Shown: positions 26,243 through 36,441, counted from the first letter of the stretch. The stretch: 64,000 bases of DNA from Thermodesulfomicrobium sp. WS (GCF_027925145.1 NZ_AP027130.1:682001-746000); one strand, 5' to 3'. Notes: generated by a model not told the origin, from the sequence alone. Numbers and translations: made by a program.

Positions 26243-28023
26243 TGTGCAGAGTCGTACGGGGATGGCTGCCAGAGCCGCTCTCCAAGCCCGGAGCTGCGCT
26301 GGGTGCGGCGGCTTGCCGCCTGAAGGATGCGCTCCGGATCGCCAAGGATGATGAGGCGAGAGCGGGCGCGGGTGATGGCCGTATAGACGAGTTCCCGAGA
26401 CATCATGGGGTGATCGGCCTGGGGCAGGACGAGGACGACGGTTTCGGCTTCGGATCCCTGACTTTTGTGCACCGTGGTGGCATAGGCGCTTTCCACCGCG
26501 CCCAAGGCCGCCGGCGGCACCGAGCGCGGGCCGGCGAACCAGACGCGAAGTCCTCTGCCAGGAGCCGCCAGGGTGATCCCCACGTCCCCGTTGGCCAAAT
26601 CCAGTTCCGGATCGTTGGCGAGTACGAGAATGAGGCGACCCGGAAACCATGGGTCCGAGGTGGTGCGGAGCATGCCCTCCAGGAGGGCGTTGGCGTGCTC
26701 CACGCCTCCGGGGCCGTGGCGCATGGGGCAAAGGATGCGCAGGCGGTCGATGGCGGCCAGGGCGGCATCGGGAGACAGGCGGCCGAGTGGTTTGAAGGCG
26801 GGAAGTGCATGACGGCCCAAGAGGGCTGCCAGTTCGGCTTCGGTGCGCCATGGGGAAATAGTGACGTCCGGCCAGGGTTGGGCGAGGATGAACTGCAGGC
26901 GCGGTGTATCGCCGGCGCGCAGGGCCTGGGCCAGGGCTTGGATGCCCGAGTCCTGGCGAAAACGGTAGGTGCGCCGCAAAGCGATCAGGTTTTCGGCAAG
27001 GGGCGGCGCGGGCGTGGGCAGGGCGGGAAGTTCCCAGCCGCAAAGCGTATGGGCCATGTCGGTGGTCTCCGGGCCCACGGCCTCGGGATCCGGGCTGCCG
27101 GTGAGACTTGCCAGCACCGCCCCTTCTTCCACGGAGGTGAGCTGGTGGGGATCGCCCAGGAGCACCAAGCGCGCCCCTTCGGGCAGTGCCCGTACCACAT
27201 GCCAGGCGAGTTCTCCGTCCATGAGCGAGGTTTCGTCCACCGCGAGGAGATCCAGCGCCAGGGGGCGCGATGGGTCGCGCTGCGGCGTGCCGGATGCCCC
27301 CATCTCCAGCAGGCGGTGGATGGTGGAGGCTGTGGTGGGGATCAGACCCTGGATTTCCGAGGCAAGCGTGGGCCGCACCCTGTCGATGGCCTCGCGCATG
27401 CGCGCTGCGGCCTTGCCCGTGGGCGCGGCCAAAAGGATGCGGGGGCGTTTGCCCCATGCATGGACAGTGTGGGCGGCAAAGAGCGCCAGGGCCCGAGCCA
27501 GGGTGGTGGTTTTGCCGGTGCCCGGGCCGCCGGCGATGATGGTGAGTTGGCACCTGACCACCTGGAGGGCAGCCAGGGCCTGGAAGTCGGGTTCCGAGCC
27601 GAGGTTAGGGAAAAATCGCGGCAGGGCCGTGGCGAGCCAGGCCGTATCCACCTCGGGCCGGCATTGGGCCAGGTGGAGGAGGCGCTTCGCAAGTTCGGTC
27701 TCGTGGTGGTAATGTCGCCAGAGATAGAGGCGCCCCGAGCTTCGGGCCAGAGGGGCCGGATCGCCCTGGCTGCTGATCCACGGCATATTCGTGGCCGTCA
27801 GCTGGGGGGCGAGCCCGGCAGAGATGGCCTCCATCCGGGCGGTGAGTTCCCCTTCGGCAAGGCAGGTGTGTCCGCGTCGGGCCCCTTGGGAGAGCAGGGC
27901 TGCGGCCAGGGCCACGGCCAGGGGCGCGCCGAGGTGCGCGAGTGCCCCGGCGCTCAGGAGGTCTTGGGGGGTGAAGCCCAGCTCCGGGGCAAGGCGGGAA
28001 ATCAGCTCTGGGGCAGGGAGCAT
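26239..28023 (-). CDS. recD: RecBCD helicase subunit RecD
   Basis: 5'-3' helicase subunit (exonuclease V alpha) of RecBCD, acting on double-strand breaks. 594 aa. Walker A GGPGTGKTTT lies near residue 160, the DEAD-like box is AVDETSLMD, and VHKSQGSEAETVVLVLP near the end is the RecD motif V/VI region. The start at 28023 overlaps the recB stop by 22 nt; there is no clear ribosome-binding site, so translation is probably coupled. Last gene of the membrane protein-HD-recC-recB-recD operon. Confidence 0.95.
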   Translation of the reverse strand: MLPAPELISRLAPELGFTPQDLLSAGALAHLGAPLAVALAAALLSQGARRGHTCLAEGELTARMEAISAGLAPQLTATNMPWISSQGDPAPLARSSGRLYLWRHYHHETELAKRLLHLAQCRPEVDTAWLATALPRFFPNLGSEPDFQALAALQVVRCQLTIIAGGPGTGKTTTLARALALFAAHTVHAWGKRPRILLAAPTGKAAARMREAIDRVRPTLASEIQGLIPTTASTIHRLLEMGASGTPQRDPSRPLALDLLAVDETSLMDGELAWHVVRALPEGARLVLLGDPHQLTSVEEGAVLASLTGSPDPEAVGPETTDMAHTLCGWELPALPTPAPPLAENLIALRRTYRFRQDSGIQALAQALRAGDTPRLQFILAQPWPDVTISPWRTEAELAALLGRHALPAFKPLGRLSPDAALAAIDRLRILCPMRHGPGGVEHANALLEGMLRTTSDPWFPGRLILVLANDPELDLANGDVGITLAAPGRGLRVWFAGPRSVPPAALGAVESAYATTVHKSQGSEAETVVLVLPQADHPMMSRELVYTAITRARSRLIILGDPERILQAASRRTQRSSGLGERLWQPSPYDSAQ

Positions 28024-31000
28024 AGGCGGCTGCGCATGGCGTGGATGGTTGGGGGATGGGCGGGGATATGGACGATGCCATGCCCGGGATAGCGGGGATG
28101 GATGCCGCGCACGAAAAGGAAGAAGGCCCCGCCCAAAAGTTCCAGGGGATCGCACCCTGGCATTCGTGCGGCGAGCAGGCGGTCGAGAGCGGCCAGATAC
28201 AAGGCGGCCTGCAGATCGTAGCCGTGTTCCTCCATGATCTTGGCCATGGCGGCCGGGGTGTAGGCCTCCGGGGTTTCCCCCAACAGGTGGGTCTTCCAGT
28301 CCACCACGTAGTAGCGGCCGTGGATCTCCAGCACTGCGTCCACAAAGCCGGTGATCCATCCCGAGCCCACGTCGCGGGCAAAGGGGGGAGTGCGGCCATT
28401 GAAGGAGCGCGTCATTGCGGCGAGTTCCATGCGGCTGAGTCCTTGTGTGGGCAGAAGAAACTCCATCTCCGCCACCCAGCCTTGGTGCTCGCGCAGACAC
28501 AAACCGCCGAGGTCGGCATGCAGCACATGCTCCACCATCTGGGTCAAGGCATCGGTCCAGCGCAAATCCAGCCCATATGTCTCAAGACCCCGGCGCACGG
28601 CGTCTTCCACCGGCATGTTGGCGGCAATGTTTTCCCAGATGGCATGGACGCAGGACCCGGCTACCGGACCGCGGGGAAACTGGGCAATATCCCAGATCTC
28701 GCGCGGCGTCTCCGGGCGCGCTGCGGCCGCTTTGGGCGGCTCGTCGTCCCATCCCGGCCGGGTTTGGGAAAGCCCTCGCATCAGGCCCGTGAAGCTGTGG
28801 ATGGCGGGCGGCGGGGGGAGGGCCCGTGTCCATGGGGTGATGCGAAGTTCCCAGGCAGGCTGCGGCGGCGTCCATGGTTGGGGCTGGGTTGTGGGAAGCA
28901 CCTGGATGGAGATGGTATGTGCCAGGGAAGCGAGATCGGCGTCCACGTCGGCGTCCCTAAAGCCTTTCCATCGCCCGCCACGGATCCTGTGCAGAACCCA
29001 GGCCAGACCCGAAGTGTCGGCCTGGTTGATGCGGCCCCAAGCGAAATAGAGGCGGTGGCTGGCCCGGGTGAGGGCCACGTAGGCCAGGCGCACGCCCTCG
29101 GCCAGGGCCTCTTCTCGGGCTCGGGTTTGGGCGTCGGCGCCGCCTTCCAGGTCCATGACGAGGCCGCGCTGGTCGTGGTAGAACAGCGGCGGGGAGCCCG
29201 CATCGGTTGCTCGAAAGAGATATGGACAAAAAACAATCATAAATTCCAAACCTTTACTCTTGTGCACCGTAAGGATGCGCACCGCCTCTTGGGCACCGAT
29301 GGGCCGCAGTTTGGTGGTGTTGTTGGACGCTGTGTCGGGGCTGGCAACCAAACGGCACAGCGCTGCGGGCGTGGCCCCGCGGCTTTCGTGGAGCTGTAAA
29401 AGCTCCAGCAGGTGATCGAGGTTGGTCACTGCCCGCAGCCCCTGAGGCAGACGCAACAGGCGTTCTCGCGTATGGACCTGGGTAAACAGCCATTCCAGGG
29501 CCGCCACCACCCCTTGGCGGCGCCACACCTCCATGGCCTCGGCAAAACGTTCCTGCCAGATCTCCAACTCTTCGGGGTGGTCGTGAAGTTCCCGGATGGC
29601 GCTGGCGTCAAAGCCCATGAAGTCCGTGGCTAGGGCCGTGGCCACCCGGGCGCGGCATCGGGGCTCGCGCATGGCGAAAAGCAGGGCGAGCACCCCTTGT
29701 GCCTCAGCGCTGTCGAGCACCGAGGCGTCTTCTTCCAGGATGCAGGGAATGCGGGCGGCTTCCAGTGCCCTGGCAATGGGGAGCATCTGCGCGCGGGTAT
29801 CCACCAGCACTGCTATGTGGCCGGGGTGGATGGGGGCGCCGTCCAGGCGCACGCCCCGGGCAAGCAGACGGCTGATCTCCGCAGCCACGGCCTGGGCAAG
29901 CAGGGGGATCACCGTCCCTTGGGGAAGGGGGGTGTCCGGGGCTGGCACCCGCCAGAGCACGCAAGCTGCGGAACAGTCCGGGTCCTCGATGCTGGGCCAC
30001 GGGGCAGGCCGGGGCTGCACCGGGGAAAACGCCATCTGCGGGAGCACGAAGGCGTTCGCATGGCGGGAGAAGATGGCGTTGACAGCCGCTACCAGGGCAG
30101 GGGCGGCGCGGTAGTTGGTATCGAGGGTGGCGCGGTGCTCGCAGCGGTCGGCGGCCGCGAAATACACGTGGATGTCCGCGCCGCGGAAGGCATAGATGGC
30201 CTGTTTGGGGTCGCCGACGGTGATACGGCAATGCCCCGCATGGTCGAAGATGCGTGCGAGGATGTGCTCTTGCAGGGCGTCGGTGTCCTGGAATTCGTCC
30301 ACAATGGCCACGCGCCACGTCTCTTGCGCCTGGCGGCAGATCTCCGGGTCGTTTACCAACGCTGCGGCCTGGCGGATGAGGGCGTCGAAGCCATGCATCC
30401 CCAGTTCCTCGCTGGCGGCGTCGATGCGCGCCATGGCCGTGGATGCGGCCCTGGCCAGGGTCTGGGTGCGCCAGAGGTCCGCGGCGCGATAGAAGTCTTG
30501 CGCCGCGCTCCATGCCGCGGCGAGGTGGACAAGGGGCGAGAAATTCGGGTCTGCGCCGGCTTTGAGGCACTTTCCCAAATGTTCGGGCAGGAGCTTGGCA
30601 AGGGCGTCTTGGTCCTGGGATGCGGGTTTTTTCCATGGCGTGGCGAGGAACTTCCGCCATGCATCCAGGGCGTTGGCAAGTGTTGCCTGGCGGATGCGGT
30701 TTCCCAGAAATACGGTTTGACGGTGCGTTTCGCACCAGGCCACGGTCTCTTCGATGGCGTCCCAATGCGTTTGCACGGCCTGGAGTGCGTCTTGGAAAGC
30801 GTCCTGGGTACGGAAGAGTTCATGGGTATCCGCAGGTGCAGCAGCAGGGTGGATGACCGGGTTTTGCACCAGGGCCGGGGTACGCAGCAGGGCTTCCAGG
30901 TCCTCGACGCGTAGGGTTTGGCGCAGGTATTGGCCGGCAAGCCCCGGCAGCGTGCAGAGCTCCTGGCGCCACAACTCCATGGCCGCGTGGTGGATGATGG

Positions 31001-31418
31001 GGGTGGCGTCGTCGGTGAGCACACTTGCCCCGGCGCTCAAACCAAAGCGGCTGATGAGGCGCTGGCAAAAACCATGGATGGTGCAGATGGGGGCCTGATC
31101 CATGGCCAGGCGTGCCGCCGCCAGACGGGCCGCCACGGGGATGCCGCGGGCCTCGGCCTCCTGGAGTCGGCGCGAGACGACATCGTCGCTGGAGGCGGTG
31201 TGCTGGTGCAGACAGTGTGTTAGACGTTGGGTGAGGCGGGAGCGCAGTTCCTGGGTGGCGGCGTCGGTGAAGGTGACCGTGAGGATGCGCTCTACCGGGA
31301 TGCCCTCCAGGGCCACCAGGCGGATGAAGAGGACCTCCAGCGCGTAGGTCTTGCCGGTTCCGGCGCTGGCCTCCACGAGTACGCGGCCGGAAAGGGGGAG
31401 CGAGAAGAGATCCGTCAT
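28002..31418 (-). CDS. recB: RecBCD helicase-nuclease subunit RecB
   Basis: 3'-5' UvrD-type helicase with C-terminal nuclease, the core of RecBCD. 1138 aa, near the family's usual length. Walker A VEASAGTGKTY is at residues about 15-25, motif II is VDEFQDTD, and LTVHKSKGLEF is motif V. The nuclease domain near the C-terminus shows GFVDAVLEI...VVDWKT, the D-(D)xK catalytic set. The ATG at 31418 overlaps the recC stop (ATGA). The gene order recC-recB-recD differs from E. coli only by lacking ptr. Confidence 0.96.
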   Translation of the reverse strand: MTDLFSLPLSGRVLVEASAGTGKTYALEVLFIRLVALEGIPVERILTVTFTDAATQELRSRLTQRLTHCLHQHTASSDDVVSRRLQEAEARGIPVAARLAAARLAMDQAPICTIHGFCQRLISRFGLSAGASVLTDDATPIIHHAAMELWRQELCTLPGLAGQYLRQTLRVEDLEALLRTPALVQNPVIHPAAAPADTHELFRTQDAFQDALQAVQTHWDAIEETVAWCETHRQTVFLGNRIRQATLANALDAWRKFLATPWKKPASQDQDALAKLLPEHLGKCLKAGADPNFSPLVHLAAAWSAAQDFYRAADLWRTQTLARAASTAMARIDAASEELGMHGFDALIRQAAALVNDPEICRQAQETWRVAIVDEFQDTDALQEHILARIFDHAGHCRITVGDPKQAIYAFRGADIHVYFAAADRCEHRATLDTNYRAAPALVAAVNAIFSRHANAFVLPQMAFSPVQPRPAPWPSIEDPDCSAACVLWRVPAPDTPLPQGTVIPLLAQAVAAEISRLLARGVRLDGAPIHPGHIAVLVDTRAQMLPIARALEAARIPCILEEDASVLDSAEAQGVLALLFAMREPRCRARVATALATDFMGFDASAIRELHDHPEELEIWQERFAEAMEVWRRQGVVAALEWLFTQVHTRERLLRLPQGLRAVTNLDHLLELLQLHESRGATPAALCRLVASPDTASNNTTKLRPIGAQEAVRILTVHKSKGLEFMIVFCPYLFRATDAGSPPLFYHDQRGLVMDLEGGADAQTRAREEALAEGVRLAYVALTRASHRLYFAWGRINQADTSGLAWVLHRIRGGRWKGFRDADVDADLASLAHTISIQVLPTTQPQPWTPPQPAWELRITPWTRALPPPPAIHSFTGLMRGLSQTRPGWDDEPPKAAAARPETPREIWDIAQFPRGPVAGSCVHAIWENIAANMPVEDAVRRGLETYGLDLRWTDALTQMVEHVLHADLGGLCLREHQGWVAEMEFLLPTQGLSRMELAAMTRSFNGRTPPFARDVGSGWITGFVDAVLEIHGRYYVVDWKTHLLGETPEAYTPAAMAKIMEEHGYDLQAALYLAALDRLLAARMPGCDPLELLGGAFFLFVRGIHPRYPGHGIVHIPAHPPTIHAMRSRLCSLPQS

Positions 31419-34400
31419 GGCGCGGCCTCGGGGAGCATGGGGACGAGCAGGCGCTGTGCCAGATCGTGGGATTCGTCCCAATGCGGGGTGTCGGGAAAGC
31501 AGAGGCGCAGATAGGGGTCCTGGTTTTCGGGGAAGGGGCCGTCTGTCCAGACTTTGACCATCTCGTGATGTGCCGAGTCGTGGCCTTTGGACGCGTATGT
31601 CTGGGCATACTTGAGGCACGCCTTGGGGAGCAGGGCCACAGGGCGGGTATGGGCCTCGAGCCAAAGTTCTATGGCCGCACGCAGGCGGTCTTTGCTTTCT
31701 TTCGGGTCGAGGACTGGCTTGGTGATGGTGTGGTCTTCGGTGATGAGGGTGACCTGATCGGCCGCGCGCGTCGCCCCGGCCACGATCCGCGTGAGGGAGA
31801 GGCGCAGGAGATCTTGGGTCTTGAGGGTGGCAGGCCGGTAGAGCACGATGCCTTCTGCGCCCAGAGGCAGCGTCCCGCAAAGCGTGATTCCCTCCTCTTC
31901 CACCCAAAAGGGCTGGGGCCGGATCCCGTGCGGGGCTCGAGCGCGGATGCGCTGAGCCATGTCCATCACCTGATCGATGGTGGGAGCGACGAAGGCGTCA
32001 CCGCCTGGGGTGTCGGGGATGACCTGCCAGGCGTGGGCGGTCCGTATGAGTTCGGTGCAGGAAGCGCCGCTCTGGGCAAGCTCCAAGAGTGCGCCCTTGA
32101 GGCGGTGGAGTGTCCGGTGCGTCGGCGCGCCCCAAGGCTCGTCGTCGGGGAGGTCTTCTTCGCGCACCTGCGGCCGGATCCCCAAGGCGTGCAGAAGCGT
32201 ACGGCAGGGGTGGGCGAGGTCGCGGATCAGGCGGTCAAGCTCCAGTTCCGCCGGCATCTGGGGCCGGGGAAGGGGGTGCCGGAAGAATGGCGGTCGGAGC
32301 CGCTGGGGACGGAGAAAGGCGTGCGCCTCCTGCAGACGGCAGGGGGTCAAGGTAGGCCAGGGAAACGAGACATCGAGGGCGCGGGGGTGGAAGGCGAAGA
32401 CCGGGTGCGTGGTGACCAGGGCCGTGGAAGGGGGGGCGCCGTCTACGGTGGCGCGGCTATCGAGGTGTTCCAGGAGGCTGATGAGCACTGGAGACGGGCC
32501 TTGGGCCGAGGGCCCTGCGCTGGGGGCGAAAAGGAGCAGATGTTCACGGGCAGAGAGCAGTGCCTCCAAAAAGAGGCCGCGGTCGTCGTCGGTGGGGTTG
32601 CGGTCTCCTGGCTGGGGATGCGCGGCGGTTAGGTCGATGCTCGGGGCTGTTTGGGCACGTGGAAAGCTGCCCGCAGCCAGCCCCAAAAAGGCCACCACGC
32701 GGAAAGGCACGGCGCGCATGGGCCGCGGGGCGCAGAAGGTCATGCCGCGGGCGAGAAATTCCCCCTCCTGGGGTTCGCCGCCGAGGGTGCGCTCCAGGGC
32801 CAGGACCATGGAGCGGCCGCAGGCCGTAGGGCGACCGGCGTCTTTCCATGCGCTCAGGGTTTCGGCGATGCCTCGGCGAAGTTGTTCCGGAGCGCCGCTT
32901 CCTTGAGCAGGCCAAAAGGTTTCGAGTATCCAGGGCAGGATCCGCTCCCAGTCCGGGGCAGGGCTTTGGACCCATTGGCAGAGGCGCTCCAGGTGCTCCA
33001 GCCACAGGGCGCAGGCGGCGAAAAGCTCACGGTCCTCGCTTGGGCCAAGGGCCAGGGGGGCGACCCCTTGGATGGTGCCGTGGTGGTCGCCGGTGATGGC
33101 CCCGAGGGCCAGGCGCGTAAGTCCGGCGCGCCAGGTGCCGATGGCGCTGGGTGGCGCACCATGTCTTTGCCGGAAGGCCGCGTCGATCCCCCACGCAATG
33201 CCTGCCTGCGCGAGCCAGGTCTGCAGACGCAGGCAGGCGTCTTCGGAAAGTCCAAGAAGGCTCCGTGTGGGCGTGGCGGAGAAGAGTTCCTGCACGCGGC
33301 TGCGCTCCAGGCGGCCGGCGGCGGTGCGCAGAAGGTCCAGGAGGAAGCGGACTTCTTGATGGATGTGCCCATGGTCCGCCACGGTGTACGTGATCTCGGG
33401 GGAGTTGCTGCCGAAGACCGCATGGATGAGGGGGGCGTAGGTCTCCATGTCCGCCGTGATGGCCAGGATGTGGTGCGGCTCCAAGGAGGTGTCGGTCTGC
33501 AGAAGGTGCAGGACGCGCTCCCGCAGGACCTCCACTTCTCGGCGGGCAGTCGGGCAGAGGTGGACTTCCATATGGGTGCGGCTTCGAGGAAAATCTCGAA
33601 TTTCTGGGGAAGGTGGCAGGTGGAGCAGGTCCGCGTGCAGGCAGTCCAAAAGGGTGTCTTGTGCTGGCGGCGCAAAGATGGGCACGAGTCCGGCGCGCTC
33701 CTCAAAACGATCTACGGCCTCCCGAAGCGAGGCGCCGAGCAGGGCGAGGAGCTGGGCCGCACTTCCTTCCTCCTGGGCGCGTCGCCGTCCCCAGGCATGG
33801 GGAGACGGGGAGAGCAGGTAGACGCGTACGGGCAGGTGTTCGCCCAGGGCCGCCAGGAGCTCTCCGAAATGGGGGGGCAAGCTGGAGATGCCAAAGACCG
33901 CCAGGCGGTGGGGCAGACCCTCCGGGGGTGGGCCGTGGCGCAGCACCTCGATCATGGCCAGGGTGAGGGCGGCGCGGTGGCTTTCTTCCTCGCCGCGCAC
34001 CACGCGCTGCCAAAGCCGCCGCTGCCAGTCTTCGGAAGCCCGGTTTTCCGGGCCGATCTCGCCGCACGGCACGCCTTGCTGCCACTTGGCGAGCCAATGG
34101 GGACGAAAGAGCTGGTAGCGCTCGAAGACTGAGGCCAGGGCCAGGGCCTGTCCCATGCGCTGGCGCGGTAAGGAGGCGGTCGCCCCCTCACCCATCAAGG
34201 CGCCTTCGTCTTCCAGCGCCGCCATCAAGCGCCACAGCAGCCGGGAGGCGGAAAGCGGGCGCCGCGCGCCGGGAAGGCACAGCCGGCGGGCGAGATCGTG
34301 CAGCAAGGCCGCGGGGAAAGGGAAGCGCACCCCGGCGCAGATGCCGTGCTCCTGGGCCAAGGTCATGGCCAGGTAGCGTTCCATGCCCCGGGACTGGACC

Positions 34401-34504
34401 ACCACGGTCTCCTGGGTGAGGGGCGAAGGGCTGTCCTTGAGGTGGTCGGCGAGGAGGGTTGCCAGGTATTCCAGGCGGTTGGAGAGAAAGACCGTCAGCG
34501 CCAT
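31415..34504 (-). CDS. recC: RecBCD subunit RecC
   Basis: Helicase-like scaffold subunit of RecBCD that holds the split strands and, in E. coli, recognises Chi. 1029 aa, starting LTVFLSNRLEYLA followed by VVVQSRGMERYLAM, a signature of the N-terminal helicase-like domain. Consistent with a pseudo-helicase, no intact Walker A is seen. It starts 3 nt after the HD-hydrolase stop and overlaps recB by 4 nt. Chi specificity cannot be predicted from the sequence here. Confidence 0.95.
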   Translation of the reverse strand: MALTVFLSNRLEYLATLLADHLKDSPSPLTQETVVVQSRGMERYLAMTLAQEHGICAGVRFPFPAALLHDLARRLCLPGARRPLSASRLLWRLMAALEDEGALMGEGATASLPRQRMGQALALASVFERYQLFRPHWLAKWQQGVPCGEIGPENRASEDWQRRLWQRVVRGEEESHRAALTLAMIEVLRHGPPPEGLPHRLAVFGISSLPPHFGELLAALGEHLPVRVYLLSPSPHAWGRRRAQEEGSAAQLLALLGASLREAVDRFEERAGLVPIFAPPAQDTLLDCLHADLLHLPPSPEIRDFPRSRTHMEVHLCPTARREVEVLRERVLHLLQTDTSLEPHHILAITADMETYAPLIHAVFGSNSPEITYTVADHGHIHQEVRFLLDLLRTAAGRLERSRVQELFSATPTRSLLGLSEDACLRLQTWLAQAGIAWGIDAAFRQRHGAPPSAIGTWRAGLTRLALGAITGDHHGTIQGVAPLALGPSEDRELFAACALWLEHLERLCQWVQSPAPDWERILPWILETFWPAQGSGAPEQLRRGIAETLSAWKDAGRPTACGRSMVLALERTLGGEPQEGEFLARGMTFCAPRPMRAVPFRVVAFLGLAAGSFPRAQTAPSIDLTAAHPQPGDRNPTDDDRGLFLEALLSAREHLLLFAPSAGPSAQGPSPVLISLLEHLDSRATVDGAPPSTALVTTHPVFAFHPRALDVSFPWPTLTPCRLQEAHAFLRPQRLRPPFFRHPLPRPQMPAELELDRLIRDLAHPCRTLLHALGIRPQVREEDLPDDEPWGAPTHRTLHRLKGALLELAQSGASCTELIRTAHAWQVIPDTPGGDAFVAPTIDQVMDMAQRIRARAPHGIRPQPFWVEEEGITLCGTLPLGAEGIVLYRPATLKTQDLLRLSLTRIVAGATRAADQVTLITEDHTITKPVLDPKESKDRLRAAIELWLEAHTRPVALLPKACLKYAQTYASKGHDSAHHEMVKVWTDGPFPENQDPYLRLCFPDTPHWDESHDLAQRLLVPMLPEAAP

Positions 34505-34507
34505 GGG

Positions 34508-35059
34508 CTAGGTGAGTCCTACCTCGTCGGCGATGTGGTGGATGGCGGCGGTGGCGAGTGTCAGAAATTCGTCAAGGGGCAGATCCAGGTGGCTGCACTC
34601 GGCGATGGTCTTTCGGCATACGGCGGCGGCAAAACGTTTGTCCTTCATCTTTTTGCGCAGGCTCGATGCCGTAAGGCCTTGGGTGCGCTCTGGCCGCACC
34701 AGGGCCGCGGCGTGGATGAGGCCGGTGACCGTCTCCCCGCAGCGCAGGGCGAAATCCAGGGGGGTCGTCGGCGTCAAGCCGGTGGCCTCGTTGTGGGCGC
34801 GGATGGCGGCGAGCCCTGCTTCGGGGAGCATGCCGCCGAGGGTGTTGGCAGCGACGATGCCGTGGAGTTCCGGGGAATCTTGGGTGGCGGGATAGTCGAG
34901 GTCGTGCAGCAGCCCCACTCGGCCCCAGAGTTCGGGGTCGTGACCAAGGCGCTGGGCGAGCGCCGTGAGCACGGCCTCGGTTTCCAGGGCATGGATGCGC
35001 AGGTGCGGCGGGGTGTTGGCTTCGTCAAGGAGGAGAAGGGCCTGGTCGCGGGAAATCAT
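34508..35059 (-). CDS. HD-domain hydrolase (HDIG-like)
   Basis: 183-aa single-domain HD phosphohydrolase. The metal-binding pattern is visible: His in RIHALE, HD in GLLHDLDYP, His in RAHNEA, and Asp in TPLDFALRCGET. Family members act on nucleotides or cyclic nucleotides; the substrate here is unknown. The ATG at 35059 overlaps the stop of the membrane-protein gene by 4 nt and the gene ends 3 nt before recC, so it is locked into the recCBD operon. This placement suggests a link to DNA-end processing or nucleotide salvage, by inference only. Confidence 0.85.
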   Translation of the reverse strand: MISRDQALLLLDEANTPPHLRIHALETEAVLTALAQRLGHDPELWGRVGLLHDLDYPATQDSPELHGIVAANTLGGMLPEAGLAAIRAHNEATGLTPTTPLDFALRCGETVTGLIHAAALVRPERTQGLTASSLRKKMKDKRFAAAVCRKTIAECSHLDLPLDEFLTLATAAIHHIADEVGLT

Positions 35060-35958
35060 GCAGTTCGCTCCGGGGAGGTGGTTTCGGGTCGTTGGGCGGG
35101 GAAGCCGGTAAACACCCGGTCCCATACCAAGTTCAGGGCAATGGCAAAGACAATGGCCAGGATGGCCAAGGCCACGTCGTACACGGGTGGCGCGGCCAGG
35201 GCCAGGCGGATGAACACGGTGGCCAGGGCATAGCCGGAGTTGCGAAACACCGCCTGGAACGATGGCCAGAAATACTGCGCCACCAGCACGATGAGGATGT
35301 CGGTGAAAACGAGCAGGGTGTAGAAGAAGGGAAAAAACTCCACGTGGGGCAGTCCCGCCAAGGTGATGGCCGCATTGGTCAGGCCAAAGCCCACAAAGAC
35401 CGTCAGCAGCACCAGGGCGATGGCCTTTTTGATGGCCACGAAGCGGTAGAGGGCCGTGGCCGAGAGGGTGTCTTTTTTGTGTTTGGGCTGGATGCGGCGG
35501 AATATGCCGAGCAGGGCAAAGAGGATGAGGGCTCCGAATCCGTATGCCGCCAGGTGGAGTACGGGCGTGAGGTCGGCCTCCACGGTGATGGGCTCGCCGA
35601 GGAGGCTTAGCTCCTTGAAGGCGTTGCGCAAAAGGATCAGGGCCAAGATCTCGAATTGGGTGCCCAGGGATTTGGAAAAGGAACACGGTAGGGTGAAGAG
35701 AAAGCTCACCACCTCGAGGATGAGCACCAACGTGAAGGCGAGGTTGACGGCGTGGAAATGGTTGGCAGGGGTATGCTGGGCGAGGACTGGGGGCAGAAGC
35801 CCTTGGCGGCCGAGTTCGATGCCCGCCAGGGCCGCGAGAAAGACAACAACTAAAAGCGCCGCCGCCCGGCGGTGGAACCCTTCGCTTTCCCAGAAATGAT
35901 GCAGGGGATCGAAGAGAAAGGTGATGATTTCGCAGATCCGGTCCACCCACTTCCCCAT
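35056..35958 (-). CDS. Polytopic membrane protein of unknown function
   Basis: 300 aa with about seven hydrophobic segments (around residues 30-50, 70-95, 140-165, 180-205, 215-240, 250-265, 270-285). There is no signal peptide, and a polar loop with KHKKD follows the third segment. I do not recognise the family. The ATG at 35958 has GGAGG 4 nt upstream; the first in-frame ATG nine codons earlier is less likely. First gene of the operon that continues with the HD hydrolase and recCBD. Confidence 0.75.
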   Translation of the reverse strand: MGKWVDRICEIITFLFDPLHHFWESEGFHRRAAALLVVVFLAALAGIELGRQGLLPPVLAQHTPANHFHAVNLAFTLVLILEVVSFLFTLPCSFSKSLGTQFEILALILLRNAFKELSLLGEPITVEADLTPVLHLAAYGFGALILFALLGIFRRIQPKHKKDTLSATALYRFVAIKKAIALVLLTVFVGFGLTNAAITLAGLPHVEFFPFFYTLLVFTDILIVLVAQYFWPSFQAVFRNSGYALATVFIRLALAAPPVYDVALAILAIVFAIALNLVWDRVFTGFPAQRPETTSPERTA

Positions 35959-36093
35959 ACTGCCTCCGGTCACCGAGCATGGCAAAAGCCCGCAACAGAG
36001 GCAAGCCCCGTCGCCTGCCGTGCGGCATGGGACGGGGGCGGGAAGGGAGGCATCTTGCTCCGCAGCAAGGCCCAGGAGGGTGGCGCTGCAGGC

Positions 36094-36441
36094 TTACAGG
36101 GAGCGATCCACCAGCACGCCTACGGTCTCTTCGATGGCCGCAGCCAGGCGCAGGATGTCGTCCGGCGGAATCTTGCGAATGAGTTTGTCGGTCTGCGGGT
36201 CGCGGACCTCCACCTGGAGACGATCCGTGGAGTCATCCACATGGAAACGGAGCTCCACACCGAGCGAGGCCATGTAGGCGCTCATGGCGTCCGCCACTTC
36301 CTCGACTTGCTCGCGGGAAGGGGGCAGCGACGGCACGGGCTGCCGTTCCACGTTGGGGTCACGCTGGGGCTGGCGGTCCGAGGTCCAATCGGCCGCCGGT
36401 ACCTGGGGATTCTGAACAGCGATGGCGGCAAGAGGATTCAT
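36094..36441 (-). CDS. flaG: FlaG-family flagellar protein
   Basis: 115-aa FlaG protein, thought to influence flagellar filament length. The C-terminal half (residues about 45-115) is the conserved part: GVELRFHVDD, LQVEVRDPQTDKLIRKIPPDDIL and LAAAIEETVGVLVDR. The N-terminal 40 residues are a Pro/Gln-rich linker. GGAGG lies 7 nt before the ATG. Divergent from the flagellin gene and preceded by an almost perfect sigma-28 promoter (36484-36510). Confidence 0.92.
   Translation of the reverse strand: MNPLAAIAVQNPQVPAADWTSDRQPQRDPNVERQPVPSLPPSREQVEEVADAMSAYMASLGVELRFHVDDSTDRLQVEVRDPQTDKLIRKIPPDDILRLAAAIEETVGVLVDRSL

Noticed and set aside
36005-36060. Terminator for flaG from GC-rich inverted repeats.
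   Set aside because: Stems are short and interrupted, and no T run follows on the minus strand.
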